A stretch of 64,000 nucleotides of DNA from Cordilura impudica (taxonomy: Eukaryota; Arthropoda; Insecta; Diptera; Scathophagidae): positions 232,811,192-232,875,191 of the forward strand of contig OY821518.1 in NCBI GenBank assembly GCA_963682025.1. The letters are read 5' to 3'. The position numbers and the translations under genes are program-made. Positions 45,481 to 55,455 of this stretch are shown here, piece after piece. Under the pieces are notes generated by a model. It had not been told where the DNA came from and ran no database searches. It saw only the letters and a list, made by a program, of their open reading frames with translations. Each line of letters opens with the position of its first letter. The stretch's first letter is position 1.

Positions 45481-47569
45481 ATTTGCCATTATTTCGAGCA
45501 GCTTGGTGTTAAAAATGAGGTAAAACGGATAGCATTTTGCCAAGATATGACCTAAAATATGGAGACACCTATAGAAAAAATGTGTTTTTTGTAATAATTT
45601 GGAATTATTAAGTTTACAAATTTTTTTACTTTATCATATATTTTGTATACAATTTTTATATATAGCGCAATACATCCAATATGTACATACAATACATTTA
45701 TGTTTGCTTTTTATTCAGAATATTTTTTAAACTTATTTAGTGTTTTATTTATATAGTCTTAAAGAACACCTATTTATCCATACAACGTTATACAACCTGT
45801 CTACCAGACATGTTGCAAAATGGTGAAATTATTCACTCAAACTAGGTCATAATTGTCCTATTTTTCCATAAGACATACTGTTAAGAGTTTTGGTTTTATA
45901 ATCTTTTATTAATATATGTAAATTTATATATCTTTTCTCTAAAAATGTACGTAATTGCTTTTTAAGCGAGTAACAGATAAAAAGCCAAATACCAAGATTC
46001 CTTAATAAAGAGTTAATTTTAGGCCAAAATTCCTATCTGATATAATAACTCGAATGAAACATTTTTGTCAAGATAAGTTACGCGTTACCTACTTTGCAAA
46101 TATAATCGGGATAATCTTTTTGATTTGACCATTCATTCCGTACGTTTGAAAAAATCATCATAGTCATGCTTCAGTTGACTTCGGGTCACTATAATACTCT
46201 AGGTCACAAATTTAAGCCTTTTTTGTATGTGGTTTGAGTACACTGTAAAAATTAATTGTAAAATTATCGACTTTATGTTTTGTTTACAGACTTCTCTTAC
46301 TTTAATTAAGACAAAAGTACCGAATATTATGCTAAAATTCCAATTAAATTCATGATTTATTACACATTTCTATGAAGAAATTTACAGCTCGTGGTGGCAT
46401 AAATTTCTAACTTATATTATATTTATAATGCTTTCTTTTATTTCTCAAGTATAATTCTAACCATTTTATTTTCCTAACCTTAACCCGTAAATGTTAAATT
46501 ATTTTAATGCTGTTGGCCTACTTTATTAGAAAAAAAAAATCTATATAATAAAACTAACCGCAATAAACAGGCCTAAAAAACCAACATACATACGCACACG
46601 CACACACAAAAACAACTGACAGACAAATATTTTCCCACTCACATTAAATATAGTAATTTTAATAAAAATACAATAAAACAGGCAGTTTTATTGTTTCTTC
46701 CCTCCTCAGCCGCCCCAGTTGCTGATAAAACAAAACCATGCATGATATTCGCATGTTTTAGAACAACAACAATGAAAAAAAAAACGTATTTTCATTGTCA
46801 AAAGACACGTTTTATTTCCAGGAGACTTTAAATTGGAAAAGAAAACGCAATGAAATATTAAAGAAAAAAAGTACAAAAATTATATGGAAAATTTTTTAAA
46901 TTTAACGAAAGAAGGTTTAACAATATATACTCGCATATGTATGTGTATGTGGCTTTAAGTGTGAACGCCAATAAAACTGTGTCTGTGTTGAAATCAGCAA
47001 AGAGGTCTTAATAATATATGGTAATATTAAAAAAAAAAACATAGAACAATACAAAGTTCAGTTATAGTCACATAATTTAAGAGAATTTATGAAAAAATCT
47101 AAACATTCACACATATGTAAGTATAAGTATGTAGGTATTTATATATTAACACTACCCGTATACATGTGTATGTGGGCTGTCTATAAAGACAATATCAAGA
47201 TAATTTAAATTATCAAAAAAAAAAAAAAAAAACAACAACATATGTTTCTTTTTGACAGTTATTTTCACCAAAACACAAAAAACAGGAAAAAAGATATTCA
47301 AGTAGTACAATTAAATGGATTATTTCGTTCTGCTCAAGCTGCTATTTGTAACTAACACAATAGTGGACTTAGACATACTTTTTTTAATTGCAAAAATCGT
47401 TGCCATTCCCCATAAGTTTAAGTAAAATCAAAATTATGATTTATATTTTGGTCCAATTATCTTCTAAAATTTACTGTTTATGGTCAAATATATTCATAGT
47501 ACCAATATGCAACTGCGTCTTAATATTCAGCTAAAAAGCATTTTTAGACCCGGTCCCTATCTATCTTAA
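45481..47569. other. AT-rich intergenic stretch
   Basis: No gene or element recognised. Simple repeats only: ACGCACACGCACACACA near 46593, poly-A near 47216-47231. Confidence 0.4.
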
Positions 47570-47920
47570 AGCAATATGCGCGCACGGAGGAGTGTGAAAT
47601 TTGGCACAAGTTTAGCTCATATGGATGGGAAGTGCGGAATGATAAAATTTATGTATAATATGTGTTAAAAATATAGTAAATTAAATAAAAAATACAATAT
47701 TTATAATAAATATTTTATAAGAGCCTAAATGTGCATTTATTATTGATGGTTTCCAAAAAGAGTACATTTTAATCGACCTGTGTTGAACTGGGAATTGCCT
47801 AAGATTGATTAGTATACCTTTAGGCTATTATAAAATTATTTATTAACAATCCCACCTTATCTATTTCTTACTTGTGTTCATCAAATATTTATATGAAATT
47901 AAATGAATTTTATTTTAACA
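47570..47920 (-). repeat. Dispersed repeat with an internal inverted-repeat block, copy 2 (inverted)
   Basis: Reverse complement of the family at 30926 and 54740: GTGAAATTTGGCACAAGTTT, GCTCATATGGATGGGAAG, then TTATAAGAGCCTAAATG (47715) through CCTTTAGGCTATTATAA (47833), then GTTCATCAAATATTTATATG. Confidence 0.65.
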
Positions 47921-48455
47921 CTAGCTGTTTTTACCCGGTCTTGCCCGGGATAAAAAGGGCTTTGACTTGAAAAATGGTTCACTATGCTTACCAGGCGCTG
48001 AGTACTTAGTCCCCAATGAACAAATTCCCCAATAAAATGAACTTTCTCCCCAAAAATTTGTATGGGCAGTAAATTCATTTTTTATTTCAATTAAAAATTT
48101 TTTGATTTTTTAATTTAGAAGTTTTTATAAGATGCTTCAGCAAAAATGCTTCAAAAATAAGCTGCGAAACCGCTTTAAATTTTTTTAAAATTTTATTTAT
48201 AAACATCAAATAGAACGGAATGGTTCGCAAATTAAAGGAATCAGAACTTTTAAAAATTTAATTACTTCATTCAGTAAGTGATCACCATTGAGCAGAGAAG
48301 TCAAATTCATAGAAGTTTCAAAAATGAAAAACTAATGCGACGTTTAAAATTGTGCAAGGTTTCTTTAAGCAACTGCTTATAGTATATGTGTGGCTTATTT
48401 TGATCAACAGGTAATTATTTCCCATACGTAGATAAAATTTATCATAAAACTTTTT

Positions 48456-48840
48456 ACCGAGCTGTGTTCCGCGAGCGAGTCGCGTCAGTTTCCGCGCGTT
48501 TGGCAGCCACACCCATGCTGCCACGCAGTTGTTGTCAACTAATTTTAAACGCCAAAATATATTTTTCAGATCATTCCGATATTATAGCTGAGCTGTGTTC
48601 TGACAGCGCGTCGCGCCCGCATCTTCGCGTCCGCACGCCGCTTCCTCGCGTTTGGCGGCTACACCTGTGCTGCCGCGCAGTTGTTGCCAACTCATTTTAA
48701 TCGCCAAAATATATTTTTAAGATCATTGCGATATTTTAGCTGAGCTGTATTTGGCAGCCACACATGTGCTGCCGTGCAGTAGTTGCCAACTTATTTTAAT
48801 TGTCAAGATATATTTTTCAGATCATACCGATATTCTAGCT
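48456..48840 (+). repeat. Three ~130-bp GC-rich tandem units
   Basis: Each unit has GAGCTGTGTTC or a variant, a CGCG-rich part, GTTTGGCAGCCACAC, GCTGCC(G/A)CGCAGTTGTTG, then AAAATATATTTTTCAGATCAT and CGATATT(A/T)TAGCT. The third unit is interrupted by the MITE; its start resumes after 49338. Confidence 0.75.
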
Positions 48841-48842
48841 AA

Positions 48843-49335
48843 AGGTACTATTACGCGATGTGTTTTTTACATATGTACTGTCAAATTTTCCCACAACAAA
48901 AGTTGTACACATCGTGTGCTGCATATGAAACATTGTTTATGCACAACACATGAGGAAAGTCACAAGTACATTTTTCAATTAGGACAGGTTCTATTTTGGC
49001 ATGACAAACATATGAAAATGCAACACTGCTTGTGGCGAAAGAAAAACAGAGTAAATTATAAAGATTAATTTTGAAAGTAAAATAAATTGTTTAATATTAA
49101 TTAACAATTAAAAAATATATAACTTTTTTTTAACAATAAATTTTTGTAAATTCACAAATTAAATCAGCTGTTGTTTACATTTAGAGGTTATGTCATACGA
49201 AAATACTGATGCACGTGTGATAGCAAAAATTATGAATCGTATGTAAAAGACAATTTTGACAGACATGCGGAATTTCATATGGATAAAAAAAAAGTGACAG
49301 TACATATGTAAAAAGCACATCGTGTAATAGCACCT
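48843..49335. mobile_element. MITE with ~40-bp TIRs and TAA target duplication
   Basis: The left end AGGTACTATTACGCGATGTG and the right-end complement AGGTGCTATTACACGATGTG continue as inverted repeats through ACATATGTACTGTC. It is 493 bp with no gene. TAA lies on both sides (48840-48842, 49336-49338), compatible with a PIF/Harbinger-type 3-bp duplication. It sits inside a known tandem unit, so the empty site can be read from the neighbouring units. Confidence 0.8.
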
Positions 49336-49639
49336 TAAGTTGTGTTCCGCGTGCGCGTAACTTTCGCGCACCGAAATGATGCTATTGAAAAGAATACTCA
49401 TTTTGAATGCGTTTATTGTAGGACATATATTGAGAGCAGTATGCAAATAAAAAATATTTAATATATTAAAATAAAATATTTAAAATAAATATTTAACCAA
49501 ATTCCTTAAATAAAACTAAAAAAAAAATTAAGAATGAATTTTGGGAGTAAGTTAATTTTTTATTTCGGTTTTAAAAGTATTGGGGACTTTGTTCATTTCT
49601 TTTGGGGACCTTTTTCTTAAATTTGGAGAATTTGTTCAC

Positions 49640-50800
49640 CGTGAAGTTATTCCCCTGTAAACCAAATTTCAGAGAAATCCGTTGAAAAATACAAATTTGT
49701 ATAGAGAAGAAATATACCAAACAACAAAAAATTAATTTTATATGAAAAGTGGACGTAAAAGTAGGCGTGGTCGGTAAAATTCATATGACGACCTTTCCTG
49801 GAATATGTACTAAATTTCGGAGAAAGCCGTTGGAAGATAAATTTTACTATAACGAACAAATATACCAAAAAAACAAAAAAAAAAATGAATTTTATAAAAA
49901 TGTGGGCGTAAAGGTAAGCGTAGCAAGAAATACTATAATGCGACCTTCGATGGGGTAGAGAGATCACGTTTTCCAAATTTCAGAGAAAGCCATTGAAAAA
50001 TAAAAGTTTGTATAGCAATCAAACAAAGAAACAAATAAAAGGAAAAAAAATAAAATTGATATAATTGATGTAAGAAGCATATGGCGACGTTCCCTGGAGT
50101 AGGGAGATCGTGTGTACCAAATTTCAGAGAAATCCGTTGAAAAATAAAAATGTCTATAGCAAATATATCAAGAAACAAAAAATGAATTGTATACAAAAAA
50201 GGGCGTAAAAGTAGGCGTGGCCAGTACAAAGCATATGGTGATCTTTCCTGGAGTACGTAGATCGTGTGTACCAAATTTCAGAGAAATCCGTTGAAAAAAA
50301 ATTTTGTATAGCGAACAAATATACCAAAAAACAGAAAATGAATTGTATACAAAAAGTGGGCGTAAAAGTAGGTGTGGCCGGTAAGAGTCATATGATGACC
50401 TTTCCTGGAATACGGACATCGTGTGTACCAAATTTCGGAGAAATCCGTTGAAAAATAAAAATTTGTATATCGAACAAATATACCAAAAAGCAGAAAACGA
50501 ATTGTATACAAAAAGTGGGCGTAAAAGAAGGCGTGGCCAGTACGAAGCATATAGCGATCTTTCCTGGTGTACGTTGATCGTGTGTACCAAATCTCAAAGA
50601 AATCCGTTAAAAAATAAAAATTTGCATAGCGAACAAATATACCAAAACACAGAAAATGAATTGTATACAAAAAGTGGGCGTAAAAGTAGGCGTGTCCGGT
50701 ACGAATCATATGGCGACCTTTCCTGGAGTAGAGAGACGTGCGTACCAAATTTCACAGAAATTCGCTGAAAAATAAAAATTTGGATAGCGGTCAAACAAAC
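49640..50800 (+). repeat. Eight ~155-bp tandem units
   Basis: The anchor CCGTTGAAAAATAAAAATTTG or a variant recurs near 49680, 49829, 49990, 50137, 50291, 50448, 50606 and 50763 (spacing 146-162 bp). Each unit also has ACCAAATTTCAGAGAAATCC, AAAGTGGGCGTAAAAGTAGG and CGACCTTTCCTGGAGTA. Open frames across it on both strands are repeat artefacts. Confidence 0.85.
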
Positions 50801-50999
50801 AAACAAACAAACAGAAAATGAATTTTATATATATAGATTCACAAATTTAATGAATATAATGAATTTAATGAATTTTATTTTAAAATTCACAATTTAAAGA
50901 ATTTTATTTAAATATTCATAAATTTTGTATATACACAGAATAAAAAAAAGAATATTTAAAGAAAAAAATTGCACGAAAAAATCTAATTTCCAAAATTTG

Positions 51000-51735
51000 C
51001 ACTCGAATTTTGAGTGCTGGGCTCTGCTAGCTGATATATATTGATCTTTATGTATTGAGCACTATGCCAGAGACAGATTTGCAAATTGTGTGAGATAACC
51101 TATTACATATTAATATTAGCAGCCATGCCGAAAATTTCCGGATCCGATAAGTGGGCGTGGCACCTCCCAATATAAGTAATTATTAAATATCATATATTTC
51201 GAGCACTGTGACAGAGAGAGCTTTGTAAACTTGTGTAAGGTCATCCATTATTAATGTGACTAGTTGGACAAAAAATGGGCGGAATCGCAGCAATGGAGGT
51301 GCCGCCCTATACAAAGTAAATATTAAATGTTATATACCTACAGTAATGTAATAGAGAGAGCCTTTAGATTTTGCGTGAGCCCATAAGTTATTCATGCGAT
51401 TAGTCGAACTAAAATGAGCATTATCGGAGCAGTGAGCGTGGCACCACCCATACAAAGTAAATACATATCACATAAGTAATATATCAGGGAGTCCATCAGA
51501 TATTATTCTGAGTATCAGATAAAATATGGGCGGTATAGGATTAGTGGGCATGGCACTTCCTATACTCAATAATAAGTTCTTTGACAGCGACAGAATTGAA
51601 ACTTTTGACAAGTACATTAAATACCAATGTGAGTTGTCATAGAAAATATGGGTGGAATCGTCGAATTCAAAAATCGCCAAAAATCAAAAATTGCCAGAAA
51701 AAAATCGTCAAAATCAAATATCTTCAATATCAATA
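51000..51735 (-). repeat. Dispersed 'GCCACGCCCA' repeat, copy 4 (inverted)
   Basis: Starts at the shared end CTCGAATTTTGAGTGCTGGG..CTGCTAG. It has inverted units with GTGGGCGTGGCACCTCCCA, AGGTGCCGCCC and GTGGGCATGGCACTTCC, then a short AAAAATCGCCAAAAATC minisatellite (51665-51715). A DINE-1-type tail follows to about 51815. Confidence 0.65.
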
Positions 51736-51905
51736 TATTCGCTACAGTAAAAAATTGCTAATAGACAGACAAACTGATGGAAGGACAGACATTTCTAAAT
51801 CGCCTCGGAAAGTGATTCTGGGTTTATTATTTTATATTCTGTATTCTTGTTGTCTTCTAAAAGTACTTCAATATTACAATGAATTAATTTTTTCCAATAT
51901 ATATA

Positions 51906-52425
51906 TGGGGGGTTTCATGTCAAGTGCACCAACTTTTGAAATCGATGTCTTCCGATCGGGATGAAATTTGCACCAAGGTTAGTCCTATTGGATAGTAGTT
52001 TAGACACAATTTTTCATCAAGATCGGTCAAGATCTCTCTGAGTAAGAGGGGATCAAAATTTGACATTTTGGCCAAGCAGGTGTTTTTTCTCATCCATGTA
52101 ACTTATTACCTATTGTTCTTAGAAAATTTTCTCCCAAATAGTTTAGATAGCCATTTCTTCAATATTTCGGAAAAAAATACTTAAAAAAAAAAATTTTTTT
52201 GTAGACTTTTTTTTTTGCTAAATCCAAGCATTTTTTGCCTTTTTTCAAAAAGGGCTTTTTTTTTTTTTTTTTCATAAGAAAGCTTAGGATTTTTCTTTTA
52301 AGAGCTTTTTGGTCGCTTACTGGGATGGGAGTTGGGTATCTATCAAAATAAATGTTTTGTAACTCAAGACAACGGTTTTACAATTTTTCACAAATGCACT
52401 ATTTTGAATTTTTTCCTATTTGTGT
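51906..52425 (+). repeat. Left TIR of the 51906 transposon
   Basis: Matches the reverse complement of 54070-54588 almost throughout, including TTAGTCCTATTGGATAGTAG, TTGACATTTTGGCCAA and GTCGCTTA.TGGGATGGGAG. Confidence 0.9.
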
Positions 52426-52518
52426 GAAAAACCTTACAAATAAAACTTATACTGAGAAACTAGACAAATTAACCCTTCCAAAGGTATGTAACAGACCTTC
52501 ATAACATAACAGAAGAGA

Positions 52519-53833
52519 ATGGTTCTCTGTAACCTGAAAGAGTTATTTGCAATATTTCAATCTGAACACGAGGATGATAAAATTGGCTTCACGAAATTAA
52601 CCCAAATGAGGCCAAAACATTGCGTTTTGGCAGAAAGCAGCGGAACTCACACAGTATGCGTTTGCATTTACCATGAAAATGTTAAACTGATGTTGAAGGA
52701 AATCAACTTAAAGTATTTAACAGATGATTCGACAGAAGATTTACACGATTACCGCGATTGCCTTAAATTGACTATGTGTCCTAATGCAACAACTTCTTGC
52801 CACATAGGTGAATGTACCAATTGCCCGAAAACCACATTCATCAAAGAAAATTTAATCAACTCTTTTAATCGAGAATATATAGAGGAGGTCAAATTTGATT
52901 CTTGGATTCAGACTGACAGATGCACATTGAAAACTATCATTTTAAATGTAGATGATTTTGTGGAAGAAATGTGTACAGGATTGCTAAACTTGAGAAACCA
53001 TGACTTCTTAGTCAAAGAGCAATGGTCATTCTTCAAGGATTTGAAGATACATTTGAAGTCTGGTGAATTCGTTATTTCATATGATCTCGCAGAAAACTAT
53101 AAATATGTTCTTCAGGATACCATACAAGCATTCCACTTCAATAACGACCAAGCAACTATATTCATAGTAGTTATTTACTACATGATAGATGAAAAACTGG
53201 AACACAAAATTATGGCAATCATATCCGACGATTTAAAACATGATACCGTTGCAGTTTATGAGTACCAGAAGATGATACTAAAATATCTAAATCTAAGGTT
53301 ACAGTAGAGAATGTATACTACGTTTCGGCGTAGCTCGTCAACATTTTAAAAACAAAAGTAGCTTCGCAAATCTTATAGCTCATGAAAATGATTTTGGAAT
53401 GCCAGCTGAGTGGCATTTTCATCCTACTGCTTATGGCAAAGGAGCATGTGATAGTATTGGAGCAAACCTTAAAAGAAATGCAGCGAAGTATAGCCTCCAG
53501 TGCTCTCATCAAGATCGCATCTTAGATGCGACTGCTTTATTCCATTGGGCAAAGAATTATTGTAAAGAAACTAAAATAGTTTTTAGTAGCAAAGAGGATC
53601 ATGAGGAAACATTGAAAACACTGAAGAGCAGGTTCGATGCTGCGGTAACAATCGATGGCACCGCTCAATACCATGCTTTTATACCGCTTGTCGATGGAAG
53701 ACTCAAGTTGAAAAAGTTTTCTGCCTCTATTCAATGCGATTTCTTTCCAAAGACAGCAAATAAACCAGCAGCGAAATCAACGGCTGAACCTAGTAACGCC
53801 AAGAAAGGATTGACAAAAAAACGCAGTAAATAA
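52519..53833 (+). pseudogene. Transposase-like gene of the long-TIR element, broken
   Basis: First part 52519-53307 (262 codons): VLCNLKELF, IGFTKLTQMRPKHCVLA, GTHTVCVC, a Cys cluster (C81, C87, C94, C99, C102) that may bind zinc, then ISYDLAENYKYVLQD (D189) and IISDDLKHDTVAVYEYQ (D237/D238). The second part is 53399-53833, with the frame extending back to about 53300: FKNKSSFANLIAHENDFG, PAEWHFHPTAYGKGACDSIGANLKR and a basic tail. From memory the family reads SDGAA before QYKN; here frame changes within about 30 bp replace that third acidic site. An in-frame TAA 12 bp before the ATG shows the usual N-terminal region is absent. Such proteins are common in arthropods; their superfamily name is uncertain to me. 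Confidence 0.75.
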
Positions 53834-54069
53834 AGGCGACAAAAAAGCTGGATGAAAGACAGGGTATTTAAAAATTTACAAGACTTAAATACTTCATCAG
53901 CTACAATAAATTAAGTCTAAAAATAGTTATGATATAAATGGATCTAATGTAATTAAGATTAAATTTTATCAAATTATTTATCTTTTTATTTTTAATATTA
54001 TTATTAAATATTAATTTAATTATTATTAAAATAAATAAAAAATAATAATTTTTCAACATTTCTATAGAA

Positions 54070-54588
54070 AAAAAGCGACAAATAGGCAACAATTCAAAAT
54101 AGTGCATTTGTGAAAAATTGAAAAACCGTTGTCTTGAGTTACAAAACATTTATTTTGATAGATATCCCACTCCCATCCCACTAAGCGACCAAAAAGTTCT
54201 TAAAGGAAAAATCCTAAGCTTTCTTATGAAAAAAAAAAAACCCTTTTTGAAAAAAAAAAGGCAAAAAATGCTTTGATTTAGCAAAAAAAAGTCAAAAAAA
54301 TTTTTTTTTTTTTAGTATTTTTTTCCGAAATATTGAAGAAATGGATATCTAAACTATTTGGGAGAAAATTTTCTAAGAACAATAGGTAATAAGTTACATG
54401 GGTGAGAAAAAACACCTGTTTGGCCAAAATGTCAAATTTTGATCCCCTCTAACTCAGAGAGCTCTTGACCGATCTAGCTGAAAAATTGTGTCTAAACTAC
54501 TATCCAATAGGACTAACCTAGGTGCAAATTTCATCCCGATCGGAAGACATCGGTTTCAAAAGTTGGTGCACTTGACATGAAACCCCCA
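54070..54588 (-). repeat. Right TIR of the 51906 transposon
   Basis: Inverted partner of 51906-52425. Confidence 0.9.
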
Positions 54589-54739
54589 TATATATAAATT
54601 CTTATTTTTAATCTATATGATTTTAATGATTGATTTAGAAATTAATCAGGCTCAAGATCAAATGTTTTGACTTTAAATAAAGCTAAAAACATTGGCACAT
54701 TTATAAGAAAAACTGATCCATATTCTTCATTAAATTGTG

Positions 54740-55320
54740 AATTTTTATATAAAATTTATTACATTTCATTATAACTATTTGATGAACACACAAAAAAATG
54801 TAAATGGGATTGGTAGTAATTAATTTTATAAGAGCCTAAAGGTATGCTAATAAATTTTAGGTAATTCACAACTAAACACAGGGCAATTAAAATGTACTCT
54901 TTTATGAAACCATCAATTATAAATGCACAGGCAATGAATTTTGAATTGGCTAAAATTGATTAGCATACTTTTAGGCTCTTATAAAGCGCCCCGGTAGGTG
55001 AGTAGGTAGCGTGCTCGCCTATCATGCGGGGGTCGTGGGTTCGTTTCCCACCAGAGGCTTTGGTCTGTCGCTGTAAAAAAAAACTAGCCAAATTAGAATC
55101 TGCAGACAAGCCACTCGGCTTCGCGATACTAGTCGTAAAAAAAAAACTTATTATAAATATTTTATTTGATTTAATTTAATATATTTCAAACACATATTAT
55201 ACACAAAATTATTCCATCTGCACTTCTCCTCCATATGAACTATAACTATGCCAAATTTCACCCTCGACCGTGCGCGTATTTTGCTTAAAAACTGGTAGTG
55301 CTATTTACCTTCACGTATTA
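54740..55320 (+). repeat. Dispersed repeat with an internal inverted-repeat block, copy 3
   Basis: TATTTGATGAACACACAAAA, then the block TTATAAGAGCCTAAAGG (54826) to CTTTTAGGCTCTTATAA (54984). A SINE insertion follows, then the shared downstream part CATATGAACTATAACTATGC, CAAATTTCACCCTCG, GCGCGTATTTTGC. Confidence 0.7.
54986..55147 (+). mobile_element. tRNA-derived SINE
   Basis: The head folds like a degraded tRNA: box A-like TAGGTGAGTAGG (54995-55006), anticodon stem CTCGC/GCGGG, and box B-like GGTTCGTTTCC (55038-55048) inside a GTGGG/CCCAC T-stem. A tRNA-unrelated body with CGCTGTAAAAAAAA, GAATCTGCAGACAAGCCACT and CTCGGCTTCGCG follows, and the end is GTAAAAAAAAAA. It lies exactly where the two sister copies of the surrounding repeat are uninterrupted, which confirms insertion. 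Pol III transcription is inferred from the boxes. Confidence 0.8.
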
Positions 55321-55455
55321 ATATATTTTTTATTAAAAGTTAATATTTATTAATAATTTGTTTACTTAATTTTTTATTAAATAATTGATTTATTTATTTT
55401 TTTTTTTTTAATTTGCTTCATTCCAAATGTAAGTTGATTATTTTTTTTAAATTAT

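Larger units (their letters stand above)
47922..50838 (+). mobile_element. Composite repetitive element of tandem blocks
   Basis: Begins CACTAGCTGTTTTTACCCGG and ends TTTTATATATATAGATTC, a layout shared by many insect dispersed repeats of unknown class. Internal parts are a triplicated GC-rich block (48456-48840), a MITE (48843-49335) and eight ~155-bp tandem units (49640-50800). There is no coding region. The start and end are inferred from the change in composition, not from duplications. Confidence 0.45.
51906..54588 (+). mobile_element. DNA transposon with ~520-bp TIRs (unassigned superfamily)
   Basis: TIRs 51906-52425 and 54070-54588 are inverted copies that differ at scattered sites. 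The extreme ends are TGGGGGGTTTCATGTCAAG and TGGGGGTTTCATGTCAAG, next to TATATA on both sides. A broken transposase gene lies between them. The same TIR occurs as a single fragment at 40036. I cannot assign a superfamily from the ends: TA-rich flanks obscure the length of the target duplication. Confidence 0.85.

Noticed and set aside
50168..50768. Overlapping frames of 110-156 codons on both strands
   Set aside because: They follow the 155-bp tandem unit and show no family resemblance.
54995..55050. Functional tRNA gene
   Set aside because: Acceptor stem is mispaired, the anticodon loop is atypical, and it continues into a SINE body with an A-tail inside a repeat insertion.
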